From the NCBI RefSeq assembly GCF_030445035.2, contig NC_080702.1:23013652-23077651 (forward strand): a DNA stretch of 64,000 bases. The letters are read 5' to 3'. The stretch is from Dasypus novemcinctus (lineage: Eukaryota > Chordata > Mammalia > Cingulata > Dasypodidae). Every line of letters begins with the position of its first letter. Within the stretch, counting starts at the first letter, position 1. The position numbers were made by a program, and so were the translations under genes. Below are positions 1-12,338 of this stretch, piece after piece. Below the pieces are notes generated by a model. That model searched no databases. It was given only the letters and a program-made list of their open reading frames with translations, and was not told the origin of the DNA.

Positions 1-789
1 GAAGACCTAAAGCTGCAAGATTTTTTTCTCTCAACTGATTTTTTTTTTCTTGTTTAGTCTTATTCTATTAAGAGATTATAAAAATGGCTTAGGTGGATAT
101 TTGATAATTTATAACTGTTAGTGTATTTCATAACTGAATTTTATATAATATGAATCTGTAAGTTTATTCTATTTAATTATTTATACTATTCTGTTTAATT
201 TTAGTTACATTTCTACGTAGGTATAGCGTGTCATTTGTACCAACTGTAATAGAGTTTCATATGAGAATGTTTATTTCTATATGTCAAGGGGTCAATACAC
301 TCGGGCTATAACAGTAATGAAATTTACCATTATGCAATTTGGATAATTAATAAAACAAAGTTCATATAGCTTCTGTGTGCTGTTTTGATTAAATATCAGA
401 ATATGAGATGTGTTTATCGATAATGTAGAACGTAATCCATTTTACTTACCAGAAACCCCTTTATTTGTTGTATTTGTTGTGTTTCTGTACATCTTTATTT
501 GTTGTATTTCTGTACATCTGCATTTCCAAAAGAGGATTCTGGAAAAAGTCTATCAGGCAAATGCACAATGCTTCCATATCCACACATGTTTTGTCCTGTA
601 CTTAGGCCCCATGATCTCAGGGAACCACCTGCCTTATTTATCCCTATTTATCCAGCATCAACAGTACTTCCTGATAAGAACAAGGCCCCATAAATAATTG
701 TTCAGTAAATGACAGGACTCAGTTTTTCAAATGTTCAGTACTTTCACTCATCCTTCTGAACCCATTCATTTCCTTGCTCTAAAATATGT
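1..789. other. AT-rich stretch, no gene recognised
   Basis: I see no coding region or repeat I can name. The two short plus-strand open frames at 410-697 and 499-693 overlap in different frames and resemble no family. A small imperfect direct repeat lies at about 461-520, where a T-rich segment ending in 'tttctgtacatc' occurs twice. Confidence 0.5.
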
Positions 790-1470
790 ATAACAGCTTT
801 ATTGAGGTATGATTCATATACTGTGGTAGATTGAAATATCCACCCAAGAAGAACAAAAACACGTTCTTAATAGTAGTCCTGTTGTTATGAACCCTTTGTA
901 AACCTCAGCTTTTGAAAATGTTATCTTTAATTAAGGTGTGGCTAGCTGAATCACGATGGGTCTTAATCCTATTTTTTAAGGCCTTATAAGGAGAAAGTCA
1001 TGGGGGAAGCAGAAAGTCAACAGGAACACCCAGATGTGAAAAGAGGATATACCCATGGGCTTGAAAATCCAGGGAACTCAAGATTGCCAGCCAGCCAGAA
1101 TGCGACAAACTCTGGGAGGAGGCAATTCTTCCAGCCTCTGACACATGCAGTCAATAAATTCCTCTTGTGAAGCCAGCATGTTGTGTGGTATTTGTCATAG
1201 CAGCTGTGGAAACTAAGACACATACCATGCAATTCATTGAAATTGTAAATCATTCTTTTTAGTACAGTCACAGAGTTGTGCAACCATTACCACAGTCAAA
1301 TTTAGAACATTCTCATCACTAAAAAAGGAAACTATAAATTAGCAGCCCCTCTCCATTTCTCTCCAAGTCCCCTAGTCCTATGTAAACATTAGTGCTTTCT
1401 ATCCCTGTAAGTCTGCCTCTAATGGACAATTCATCTGAATAAAATAATACAACATGAGGTATTTGGTAGA
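790..1470 (-). mobile_element. Old L1 (L1M-type) 3' end, antisense, split by an LTR
   Basis: The segments 790-821 and 1226-1470 read together like the antisense 3' end of an ancient mammalian L1: 'gctttattgaggtatgattc', then 'cacagagttgtgcaaccatt', then a run of C-rich words. The LTR at 822-1220 interrupts it exactly. The pattern match is from memory of the family, and the subfamily is not determined. Confidence 0.65.
822..1220 (+). mobile_element. Solo LTR, MaLR/ERVL-like
   Basis: A block of about 400 bp begins TGTGGTAG, ends AAGACA, and carries a polyadenylation-like AATAAA near its 3' side (about 1154). It is flanked by a near-identical 5-bp duplication (tatac at 817-821, catac at 1221-1225) and sits inside an older L1. 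No internal retroviral sequence adjoins it, so it is a solo LTR. A diverged relative lies at 40062-40519. The MaLR/ERVL assignment rests on overall layout (TG...CA ends, about 400 bp, 5-bp duplication) and is tentative. Confidence 0.6.
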
Positions 1471-2012
1471 AAAATATTTATAGAATTATAGGGCATGGGT
1501 TGAATGATTTTAAGACAGCTCTTATGAGGCAGAGGAGTGTGTGGGTGTGGGTATAATTTATTTAGATTGCTGAATCTAGCAAGGACAATTTTTTGAAGAG
1601 AGTCTTGAGGGACAATTTCATTGTCTTGATTCGCAAGCCATTTAGATCTTTCACAGTTTTACTTTCCAAGAGCAAGTATTCATAGAGCATCCATTTACAC
1701 TACTATGGCTTGGCCTCAGTTTTGTTCAACATAGGAAAAGAATTATCTTGGCTTTAGTTATCAAGCCCTTTAATTTTTTTCCAACAAGAAAGATATCATT
1801 TTTTATTGGTGTTACTGTATTAATTATAGCCTCCACATGATATATGACAGGGATATCTTATTTCTGGTTTTAAAGCAAATGCTCCAGAAATGCCCTGTTC
1901 TACTCTTGGATTTATTTAAGAGTTCTATAATCATTGAGTTTTCTTTTCTATTATACTTTATATCTTTATTTTTATTAAATGGATAACTCAAGATTCAAGA
2001 AAATAACTTTAG
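1471..2012. other. No feature recognised
   Basis: AT-rich sequence without a convincing open frame or repeat I can name. Confidence 0.4.
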
Positions 2013-2178
2013 TAACAAACATTTATTGAACACATTTGCATGCCAAACACTGTGATACATGCTTTGCTTGCATAATTCCATTTTATTTTCACAGCAATGC
2101 CATGAAGAAGATGTTAAGATAACCATTTCATTGGTGATGAGAATGAAGCTTAAGGTTAAGCAGCTTTTCCAAGGTTAG
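2013..2178 (-). mobile_element. MIR SINE, antisense
   Basis: The order of words matches an antisense MIR: 'acatttattgaacacat', a 'gccaaacactgtgatacatg' core, 'ataattccattttattttca', then 'tgatgagaatgaagcttaag' and 'aagcagcttttccaaggtta'. It directly abuts the retroviral pol remnant on its right. Confidence 0.7.
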
Positions 2179-2199
2179 AACGGGAGCTAATGTCAGAAC

Positions 2200-2905
2200 C
2201 GCAGGTTCTCAGCTGGCTCCATCTCATAGTTTGCTCTTGTGTGATCTCTGGCTCAGGACCTCCTTTATCTGCTGGCTCCAATAAGTAGTAGGGTTTTGCT
2301 CTGGTATGATGGACCCAGGGCTTGATTCCCTGCAACTTAAGAGAAGAATGAGAGGTTAACAGTACTGTGTAAGGTCCCTCCCATTTGGGTTTAAACTGTT
2401 CTTCAGGATGTTTGTTTTTCTAAACTTTTGAAGAACCTGATCCCTGATTGAGAAGGGGTGGGGAGGCTGATCAGTGGGGTATTTTAGGTGCATATTTGCA
2501 TATACATACGTGGTGGCAAGGAGCTCTCCTTACTGCAAAGCCCACTTATGGAGGGCTCCCTCTAAGGTTACAGGTGAGTTGGGTTTTTCCCTCGGGTTAC
2601 TTAGAAAGGGCCTTCTATACATAAGTTCAAATGGACTTAATTTAAGTCCTTCTTTAGGGGCCACCCTAACCAAAAGGAGAGCTAATTAAGTGCTTCTGTC
2701 AAATTTAACTGCTTCTTGACAAATTTTACTTAAGGTTTTCTTTATAGTTCATTCTTTCCACCTTTCTTAATGACTCAGGTCTCCAGGCTGCATGTAGTTT
2801 CCACATAATTCCAAGACACTGATTGACACCCTGTAGCACAGCAGAAATAAAAGCAGGTCCATTATCTGACTAAATTGTTTGGGGCAGTCCAAACCTCGGG
2901 ATGAT
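2200..2905 (-). pseudogene. pol: ERV integrase fragment
   Basis: Minus-strand translation gives 'LPQTI', a stop, then 'SDNGPAF' (about 2851-2869, the second catalytic aspartate). About 35 residues on comes 'KVERMN' (about 2749-2766), which holds the catalytic glutamate. Further down, 'PKWEGPYTVLL' (about 2355-2390) and 'IKPWVHHTRAKPYY' mark the C-terminal SH3-like domain. Stops and shifts interrupt it. The zinc-binding N-terminus and first aspartate lie in 2905-3600 but were not clearly resolved. Confidence 0.8.
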
Positions 2906-3666
2906 TTCCTGGAGGAGGAATTTAGTCACTGTGGAATGCTGTTCTGTGTGGCAGGGAAAGGCTTCCATCACCCTGAGAAGGTGTCTACAAATACCAAAAG
3001 ATGCTTAAAATTTCCTGTGGTTTTTGGCATTACTGTGAAGTCTACTTGCCAGTCTTATGCTGGGGCAAGGCCTCGACTTTGTGTTGCAAAAGAAGTCCAC
3101 AATGTTCCCTTTGGGTTATTTTTCTGACAAGTAAGACACTGGTTAGAGACTTTTTGTACAGCTTGAGCAAGGTGAGGTCCCACCACCAAATCAATGAAGA
3201 AGACTTATTAGTGCTTGTTGTCCCAGGTGTGTGTTTTGGTGATAATAAGAGACTAGGGGTTATGCTAGGTTCTCAGGCAGATAAAATTGTCCTTGGCTCT
3301 TTTACAGCCACTTACCCCCTTTTTCTGTTTTTTTTTTCTGAATTTTCTTGAAATTCCCATTCTCTTGTGCATTCAAGGTCTGCAGGGGTATAGACCGGAC
3401 AGAAATCTTCCTCTGTATGTTGAGGAATCTGAGGTTTAATGAGTGCAGCTACTTGACTAGGAGGGTGGGTAGTCTTTTCTCAAGGCTTCTTTTGCCACTT
3501 GGTCTGCTTGTCTGTTCATTAAGGCAACATAGGAGTCTCCTTTTGAATGTCCTGGGCAATGCATTACAGCTACTTCTGCTGGTAGTTTAACTGCTTCTGA
3601 AAGTTCAGTTATTTGTGTGGCATGCTTCATGTCTTTCCACCTAGATGATAAAAGTCCTCTCTCCTA

Positions 3667-3936
3667 TCAAATGGCCCCATGTGCATGCAAGATAAGAAAA
3701 GCATATTTTGAATCAGTGTAAATGTTCACTCTTTTTCTATCCCCTCTTTGGAGGGCTCTAAGAAGAGCAATAAGCTCAGCTTTTTGTGCAGAGCTCCCTG
3801 GGGGAATTGGTGCACCTTCTAGTACTTCCCCTGCGGTTACAAGAGCACACCCAGCTTTTTGAATACATCCTTTAACGAAGCTACTTCCATCAATGAAGAT
3901 TTCTACATCTGGATCTAGTAGAGGAGAATCCTGCAA
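3667..3936 (-). pseudogene. pol: ERV RNase H fragment
   Basis: The 89-codon open piece shows three acidic positions of a retroviral RNase H in order: D in 'FIDGSS', E in 'KAELIAL' and D in 'YTDSKYA', ending in 'HAHGAI'. The later active-site segment is not in frame. The protein is truncated at both ends and is not functional. Confidence 0.88.
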
Positions 3937-4200
3937 GGTTTTCCTGGAAGAAAAGACTTTTTCTAGTGTTTTTATACAGTTATGAATAGGTATTTTCTTA
4001 GTATTTGATGGGAGTATAGAAGCTGGACTTAAGGTTGCACAAACTTTTCATTTAACTTTTGGGTTGCTTCCGAGTGCCACTTGCTATTTTTCAAGCCTCC
4101 CTTAGGTTAGCCAAAGATTCCCTTTTCCTTCAAGCAGTGTGAGTACTCGATGAGGGGTGTGAATGGTGAGGGGCTGTCCTAATGTAAAGTTTTCAGCCCC

Positions 4201-4569
4201 TTATAGTAAGATATAGGTTGCAGAAAGAGCTCTTAAACATGCTGGCCACCCTTTTGCAGTATTGTTTAGCAGTTTTAAGAAGTGCACTACTGGACGATGC
4301 TCACTTTCCAATTTTTGGATTAATTCTCCAAGGAGAATTGTTTTCCATCGACAAAGAAAAGGTTTTCTGCGATCTAGTAGTCCCAGGGCAGGGGCACTCA
4401 TTAGCTCCCTCTTCAGTTGGCGAAAGGCTTGTTCACATTCAGAGGTCCACTGGAGGGGCTCTGCATCCTCACCAACCAAAGCTGTGTGCACGGGTTTAGC
4501 TATTAGCTCAAAATTTGGAATCCATATTTGGCAGAACCCAGCTATGCCTAAAATCCCCTGAGCTGGCAA
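4201..4569 (-). pseudogene. pol: ERV RT thumb/connection fragment
   Basis: The frame contains 'GIAGFCQIWIPNF' and a 'QWTSECEQAFRQLK' block followed by 'APALGLLD'. This is the typical gammaretrovirus-like segment between the polymerase palm and RNase H. It lies downstream (lower coordinates) of the RT fragment, as expected, and is separated from it by frame breaks. Confidence 0.8.
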
Positions 4570-4676
4570 CAGCTCTTTCAGCTTTTTATTTACAAAATGA
4601 CTTTTCTCTAGCAGTAGTCAGGGTCCTTGTTCCTAATTCTTTAGTTTAAATCTAAGATAGTGGACTGATTTCTGGA

Positions 4677-4991
4677 CTAACTGGCTTTACTTTTTGAGAC
4701 TTTGTACCCCAAGATTGCTAAGCTATTTAGTATTTCAGTTGTATCTTTAATGCTTTTTTCTTGGTTTGGACTTGCAGTTAAAATGTTATCTACATACTGA
4801 AGATATTGCCTATTAAGGTAACTGTTTCTCACAAGTCCTGGGCTAATTTTTTTACTCAAAATAGTTGGGGAATTTTTGAACCCTTGGGGCAGTCCAGTCC
4901 AGGTATTTTGTTGCTTATGTCCTGCACTTGTTTCTTCCCAATTAAAGACTAAATCCTTCTTCCACAAAAACCATAAGGCGCACTGTAACAA
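4677..4991 (-). pseudogene. pol: ERV reverse transcriptase fragment
   Basis: An open stretch of 104 codons holds LPQGF followed by NSPT, and then the polymerase active-site box. That box reads YVDN in place of the usual YVDD, so the second catalytic aspartate is lost. A region matching the end of the palm follows ('LGYKVSKSKA'). The stretch upstream (the fingers region) is not open. This is a dead relic within the pol remnant. Confidence 0.85.
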
Positions 4992-5060
4992 ACTTTGAGA
5001 ATCAGGATATTGAACCTAAACAAGAAGCCAAGGTCTTAAATTTGTGATTGCTACCTAAAA

Positions 5061-6480
5061 TCCCAATGGGTGGGTGGTTTGTTTGTTTTTATAAATATAT
5101 TCACCTTCCAGCAGATCATGTTCCCTGGGCAAATCCCTTGTGATGCAACAATGTAAGCAGAGTGGATCACTACCACTCTTTAACAATATACCAATCTACT
5201 TATGCATCTTGCTTTATAAAATACTAAACCAACAAAAAATAAAGGACAGTCCACAAATGAACCAAATCCTTTTCCTCTACCTTCCAGTTGTGGCTTTTAT
5301 TTATCTCCAACTATACAATTAAACCCAGAAAGATGTGTTTTTACTTTTATGTCTTTTATTCACAACCTACTGAATGTGTGGCAGTACCTCATTGTGGTTA
5401 CATTTTTCCAGTTTCCAGCAGTATGAATTATGTATAACTTATTATCACATGTAAGTGAGATAAAGAATTAAGACATTTATACTGAATATCTGTAACCCTT
5501 CATTTTAACTTACATTGCAAAATGAAGATTTGCTATACAACTTGTCAACATTTATTTATCCCTCCCTTTTTTCCATCTATTCAACTATCATTGTTCGTGT
5601 ATTTTTTAAAATTTTCTTTGCATTTAAATTTTATTTGCAAATATCATTATATTTCACTCCTGAACACATCAGAGTGTTTATCATTAATTGAAAGTAATTA
5701 TTTGAGTATGGTTCTTATTGTTTAGGCAAATTTTACAACAAAATGCATGCATCTTAAATTTCTGTGTCTCATTTAAACTGGATGAAAAATCACATTGACC
5801 CAAACCCCTATCAAAGAAAGTACTTTTACCAATGTTGCAGTGAGTTTCCTCTCTCCTTCCTAGTTAATCCTCAAAAAGATTCTCCATTACACAGGGCTAA
5901 TTACTAATACCACAGTTTATTTATTTTATACTTGTTTAATTTTTCCTGCCATAAAACTTCACATAAATTTTTCATCATGCTATGGGCATATTTTGATTCA
6001 AGGTGCTTTTTTGAAAACTCAAAATAATATTTTTGAAATACATCCATGGTGTTGGATGTGTTAGTTGTCTATTACTTTAAATTTTTTTGTATTATTCTGT
6101 TTCATAAATAAGCCACACATTACATGTACACCTGTACCATTTGCACATTTAGTTAATATGAACAAAGCAAGTATAAAAATTCTTGTACAATTTTCTTTGG
6201 ATGTATTCATCCAGTAATCTTGAGTACATAATGAAGGTTTGACTTACTAGTTCATCTTAATTTTATGAGAAACTTCTCAATTTTTTTGTCAATTATTGTA
6301 GGATCTTGAATATCTCTAAAGTGTATGAAATGTTATGTTGAGCAATGTCATCACAATTACTTGGTGTTGACATGATTATTAATTTTATAAATGCTGGAAT
6401 TGTGTATTAGCATAATATGTTTTCATTAGCATTTCCCTGGAAAATGTCTCAAGATGTAACATATATTAAGCCATTAAACA
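5061..6480. other. AT-rich, no gene recognised
   Basis: Short plus-strand open frames (5140-5322, 5522-5725) are T/A-driven and have no recognisable content. Parts of 5780-6300 have the feel of an old antisense L1 3' end, but I could not assign them. Confidence 0.35.
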
Positions 6481-7180
6481 AGGATCCATGAGTTAGAAAG
6501 ACCAATTTTGCATAATTTGTTCTCTATCCACAATGGAATTAAATTAGGCATCAACAACAAAACATTTAGAAATAATATACCAAATCAGAAGGAAAAGTTG
6601 AAATATTTGTATATATATGTTTTCATGGAATGATAGTAAAACAAAATATATCCAAAAAGGTGAAATAAAAATAAGGCAATCCCTAGAGAGAAGTTTACAT
6701 CTGTTAGTGCTTATTCTTAAAAAAAAGAATGTGTAAAGGCAGTGGCCTACAATTACCTCTCATAAATCCAGGGAAAGAAGAACAAAGTGAACCTCCATTA
6801 AGTATAAAAAGGCAGAAAATTTAAAAAATAATAAAGGAAAGAGTCCAAATCAATATAAAGGAGATAACAAAGAAAATAGAACAAATCAAAAGATTTTCTT
6901 TGAAACAATCATGTGGATTACCTCCTTCTTTGATCTATCAAGAATAAAAGAGAATGGAACAAATTACAAATGCCACTAATTAATTACTGGTTATTACTAA
7001 AAGACCGGCTACCACAAAATATACCTTGCTGCAGGGCAGGTATTTTCTAGAAAAGGAATATTATAGAAACTTTAAAAATAATTGCTAATGACAAAATTTG
7101 AGTTTCAAGTGAATTTAGAATTTTAGAGAAATTGAATCCTCCACCTGAGCATACAAGTTTCACCAAACTTGATGAACTTA
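6481..7180 (+). mobile_element. Probable old L1 ORF2 relic
   Basis: The A-rich plus strand contains L1-ORF2-like words ('ggagataacaaagaaaatag', 'caatcatgtggattacctcc', 'aagaataaaagagaatggaa'), consistent with the linker between endonuclease and RT. It is heavily decayed and has no open frame. The alternative is chance A-richness. Confidence 0.4.
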
Positions 7181-10100
7181 ATGGCGACACTGATGTTGAT
7201 ATTTAAAGGGAATCTTGTGGCTTCTCTGGATCCTTGCCCAGCACAGAGAATTGAAATCCACACCAACAGTTGATCACAGAAGGGAAAAGTTTATTAAGAA
7301 TTCTCAAATGTATATCCCAGAACGAAAGAGGCAAGGGTCTTTATTAGATTTTGACAAACAGGTGGGGACGGGGTGCTGCTGGCTGAGTCCACCTGCAAAC
7401 TTGGTCTCCAAAGTGGCCATTAGAGGAGGGGAGAAAGGTGAGCTCGTAGCCACTGATTTTGCCCACCTTGACTGTGCTCCTTAAAGTGCCCTTGATTTCA
7501 CACTTTTCCTCCAGTGTATGTTTTATTAGGGGGAGAAGAAAAACAGGAGCTTGTTAGAGAGTGAGAAACTGAATTTTGCTCCAGAGGGGAAAACAGGAAC
7601 CTACTTTGTGACTGAAGACACTTTTCATGGATAAGTAATGATGCAACTTCATGCAAGAAATTATAGGAATGAGATTATATAGTTAAAACTAAAGTATCAA
7701 TTGTTTGTTCAATATAAAAATTAAAACTCTAGTGTTACATATATCATAGGACTGCTTTTGGTTTCTTTCAATTTTAATAAATATGAATTATTTTGGTAAT
7801 ATATAATTAAATATATGGTGTTTGCAATACCGGCATCACTCTGTGAACCAGCATTTTCCAGGTGAAGCTTCATATTGTTATGAAATCATGTAAGAGTAAA
7901 AGAAATACTCAAAATGCCTTATTAGATAATGAATTTAAAACTTACAGAGTTTGAAAGTTGTTAATATGATGTCAGATTAAAAATTGCAAGACTTCTTTAA
8001 GAAACCACCATTTGCTTACTTTTGGTGTACATCAGAAGAATATGTCAAGTTTCTGAAAGTGCTATGATTCTACTTTCATTTTGTAATCATATATTTTTGA
8101 GTTCATATTTTCTTCATATTCTTCAACCAAGAGAATATTTTCAAAAGTTTAAATGAAAAAGCCAGTATGAGAATACAGTTCATTTCTATTTATTCAGAAA
8201 TCAAAGAGTGTGACAAAATGTAAAGGGCTATTTCTACCTCTATAGATTTGACTTCTAATCACTACTCACCAAATTCAAACTGACTTTTACAACTCTGGTG
8301 ATAAACTGTGAAGTTACATAGAAACATCTATTTTGGAGTCTTCATGTCCACAGAATTTCCCCAGAATTTCTTAGCCTCTTACACATTATACTTCTCTCCA
8401 GATTTCCAGTCATTAATAAAAAATTCTGGACAATGACTATTAACTCCTTAAGAAAGTCTTCTTAGGGGTAAAATTTTACATTCTGAAGGGAACATAACTT
8501 TAGGGATCAAATCCTATGTAGATAAGCTCAAAACACATTTGGTGAGTGAATTACACTCTGTGCCACAAATACTTTAAAATTTTTTTTACATGTTTTCTTT
8601 TAAAATCAGTTCTAAAGTATTTCATTTTCTTAAACTTAGTAGCTCTTAAAAATTGATTTTTATTTTTCAGTAATTTTAATCTAAAAATATAAAATTGAAA
8701 ATATATTGATTTACCTCTGAATTGGGAAATCTTAGTGTATAATTAGTTTTCCAAGTCTAAAAAAATATTTACTAATTTTATTTCAAAGAAACACCATTAA
8801 AAATTTATCTCAAGGGTATAGGGAAAGAATTCCTACCAAGCAGGAAATGGAGGAAAACTAGTTCTCCTGAGATTGAGATTGACAGTTAACCTTGTCTCAT
8901 GGGAGGTATGACCCACAAGTATCCTTACAAAAGAAAAAACATTTATATAAAGAATCCAGAAGCAGAATGATTGTTAAAAGTGTATCTACCTGATAAAGGA
9001 TATTTCATGAATTTTATGCAGTAAAGGAAGAGGTAGGATCATGGATATTATCAACCCTTTAAATATTTCAAAGATATGTTCCTGTTATGGAAGAAAATCT
9101 CTCATATTTAAGGTGTAATTGTATATTATATTTGATTTACTTCTTTGATATTACCAATGAATAATTCTCCTACACAACACTGTTAGGCCTCAAGATAATT
9201 TGCACACTTAATTATTTCTTTGCCATATGGCACATTTTTGCTCTAAAGGTAGGCTGGATTTTTCTGATTCAATTACTAACTTCACAATATTTTTAAATAT
9301 TGTACCTGAAGATCTGTCTGTGAATAGTTTGTCTCAAAATATTGGAAACATATTGATAACAAAATTCCCTTGATATTGAAATAGCAGAAGCAACAAGTAT
9401 GAGATATTTCATAAACCAGAAATTTACAGGCAAAAAATAATGATGGTATTTCATGGAAATCTATCAAAATAAATAAAAATCAATATTAAAACATTAATGG
9501 AAATGTAAAGATTTCCAGTGTAGTTTTTACAATGAACAATTTCTGATATTTATTTGCTGGATATTTTGAAGCAACCATGATCAATGCTGGTCATTTTAAA
9601 ATACTACTATATATCTTCTTTTAAAAAATAGACAAGGAATTAGCAATCCCACTCATAATGCTATTGTCCACACATTAAAATTATGAAATAAATGCTTCTT
9701 AAAAATCCCTGAGGTAATAAGGCATAGAGGAAAAACCCTGAACTCTCTGCATGGCCATAGCTATTCTTTTGATTGTCATGGTACATTTTAAAGAAGATAC
9801 GTGGTAAATTTAGCATAATTAAACTTGAGAATTTCTATGGACTAAGGAAAAAGTTGCAGTCTGAAGAGATGGATGATAGGAAGGAGGTTTTAATGATCAA
9901 GGGCTAATGTATAATCCTGATAGAGCAAATATGCAGAAATAGTTTTTTAAAAAATGTACATCTGGCTTAATTCAGTAACATGCACCAAAGCCCATTTGTA
10001 TTCACCTTAACCACTGAGTAATGTTTCATAGTTAATAAGTTATCTACTTTGCATAAATTGTATACTTTAGAAATTGAGAATATTAGAAGAAACCACATAT

Positions 10101-10185
10101 AATAGAAATGATATATAAAACAATCTGCACAAAATATTTTGAAATAAACTAGAAATTCATGTGGATAAAAACAATGTAAGCAATA
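7181..10185. other. Mostly unassigned AT-rich DNA
   Basis: A GC-richer island at about 7205-7620 contains 'agtttattaagaattctc' and may be an antisense LTR (the reverse complement carries a polyadenylation-like AATAAA), but no ends could be fixed. The rest (7640-10185) shows no gene, and the open frames at 9282-9467 and 9967-10191 are A/T-driven. Confidence 0.35.
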
Positions 10186-10193
10186 TAACATGT

Positions 10194-11160
10194 TTATTTT
10201 TTACTTTTATTTTTTATTATATTTTTTGAAAATACATGGATCACACAAAATCTTACATTAAAAACTATGAGGTTCTCATATACCCCACTCCCCACAATGC
10301 CTACTCTTCCCACATTGACAACTTCTTTCATTTGTGTGGTACATGCATTGCATTTGATGAGTACATTTTGGAGCACTGCTACATCATATGGGTTATAGCT
10401 TATGTTGTAGATTACACTCTTCCAGTTCGTTCAGTGGGTTATGTCAGGATATATAGTGTCTGGCATCTGTCCCTGCAATATCAGTCAGGACAGATCCAAG
10501 TCCCAAAAATGCCCTAATATCACAACTCATTTTCCCTCTCCCTGCCTTCAGCAACTCCTGTGGCCACTGTCTCCACATCAATGATATAATTTCTTCCATT
10601 GCTAGTGTCAATATTTTTATAGTAGAATACCAGCAAGTCCTCTCTAAGCCATATTTCATTCCTCTGTCCTGAAGACTCTGGGATGGTGATGTCCACTCCA
10701 CCTCTAAATCAAGCTGGGGGTTAGATTCCACATGGCTGATGGTTGAAATTCTCCTGCTTGCAGCTGTAGACTCTCTCAGTTCCCTGGTGTGGTGGGCTGA
10801 CCTTCCCCACCTGTTAGTTGACCTGGGTAAGTCTAGTGAATTGGAAAGCAGGTCTTGCAACTCTGCTGAGTCTCAGGGCCCAGTTGGCACATAGACAGTC
10901 CAAAGGTTCAAGTTCTGAACATAAACCAACCCCAGAACCAACCACAGTTTCAGTAGAAGTGACAGAAGAGAGGTCACATCTGAGTCCCACTCCATCACAT
11001 TCAGGAGCACAAATTCCAAGGCAGGGCACACTGGCAGGGCACTGAACTTCAGAGCAATCTGTCATGACTGTAGGAGCTGGGTGTCTCCATTACCCTCAGG
11101 AGCACCACTACCTGGGGTTGTATTTACTTTGGCTCTCTCTCAGATCCTGCTGAGATATAT
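10194..11160 (-). mobile_element. 5'-truncated L1, 3' UTR only, antisense
   Basis: This is the reverse complement of the 3' UTR seen between ORF2 and poly-A in the full-length L1 at 41743-51291. The T-rich left end is the poly-A side. An 8-bp duplication 'taacatgt' flanks it (10186-10193 and 11161-11168). Open frames inside it (10444-10860, 10814-11065) are incidental. Confidence 0.8.
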
Positions 11161-11168
11161 TAACATGT

Positions 11169-12338
11169 ATAAAAATGGCAGAAAAACTGAAAACATATTT
11201 GTAAAGACAAGAGATCTTTTATAAAGAAAATATTATTAAAATACAAATTATAATCATGTGTAATTATAATTCTATAATTTCTGGTTTCTGACAAGTGGAA
11301 ATTAGTAAAAAATTCTACTTCAATAGCAATAAAATTTATTGAAATAAGATTGCTTTATACTTTGAACTACTTCAAGATGAGCACAATTTATTAATTATAG
11401 TTAGCATAATTTTTTTTATGAATGAGGAGATCTCTGCAACCTAGAACAGCATATAAGAAAGAGAATTGATCAGAATGTGAACCCTTCACTAAATATTGGA
11501 ATTCATGCTACATGGTAAAAGGATGCTATGTGTAGGACTACTGTCAGCTGGAATTATTTTTTCAAGAGTTTGTGTGCAGGTGAAAAAGGTAACTAGATTG
11601 AAAACAGGGAACTGAAGATACACACTCCCAACTAAATCAAATATAATTTTATGGGCAATGTCACAAAGGAGGAATGAAATAATTTGTCTACATTTCCTAA
11701 AAGCAACTAAAATGAAAGAATGCTGAGGAAGAACCATTTGTTTCATTTCTAATAAAATCTCAAATCATTTTCAGAACTATTAATTAACTTGTTACAGAAA
11801 CAAGCAATTTCTATGTCCTGTTGCCTTTGAATGGGAAGATAAAGACATTCCCTGGTACAAGCAAGATTCAGTAATAGCTGTGTAGTGGTATAATGCTCTG
11901 CTCTCTATATAAACTTTCTCACAGAGCATGTCTGCATTAATATTGTAGAAAATAAGAATATAAGCACTGGATGTGTTCAGCTTATTTTTAGGTATATTTT
12001 AAGAAATACTGTAATTGTAGCTCAATGATTGAAATACTCAACTTTAAATCTCATAAGAAATATTTACTTTTGCTTAGATTCTACTATATCATGAGTGTTG
12101 TAGCTACTATAGCTCAGCAGAGTTTGGGTAGAAAATGAAAAAGAATTTCATGAATTTACTGATTTTGAAAGACTGCTATTTCTTGATTTCCTGTGTCCTG
12201 ATTTCTAGGTTAGAAGCCTTACCTTGATGCCAATGTTGGCTTATTATTTGTTGATAGTGTGGATTGGCTTCATTTTGCTCTTTAGTGTTATGATTTTATG
12301 CTCTGACTCCCAGGTTGACTGCAGCATATAAAGTGCAC
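11169..12338 (+). other. Upstream region of the olfactory receptor
   Basis: No repeat was recognised. A candidate 3' splice site (AG at 12312-12313, after 'ctctgactccc') lies 25 bp before the receptor ATG. This fits the usual arrangement of a 5' non-coding exon spliced close to a single coding exon. I could not locate the upstream exon or promoter. Confidence 0.4.

Larger units (their letters stand above)
2179..5060 (-). mobile_element. Endogenous retrovirus pol remnant (class I, gamma-like)
   Basis: Read on the minus strand from about 5060 down to 2179, the order is reverse transcriptase, connection region, RNase H and integrase. That is the order of a retroviral pol gene. Motif style (LPQGF, the AGFCQIW connection motif, the RNase H 'SAQKAELIAL' block, the integrase C-terminal 'PKWEGPYTV') points to class I, gammaretrovirus-like elements. 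The frame is broken many times by stops and shifts. I could not identify gag, env or paired LTRs at either end, so this is an old internal fragment. It has no coding capacity. Confidence 0.85.

Noticed and set aside
12315-12338. Eight extra codons before the olfactory receptor ATG
   Set aside because: They begin with TTG, not ATG, and lie just after a candidate splice acceptor. The ATG at 12339 gives the family's normal N-terminus.
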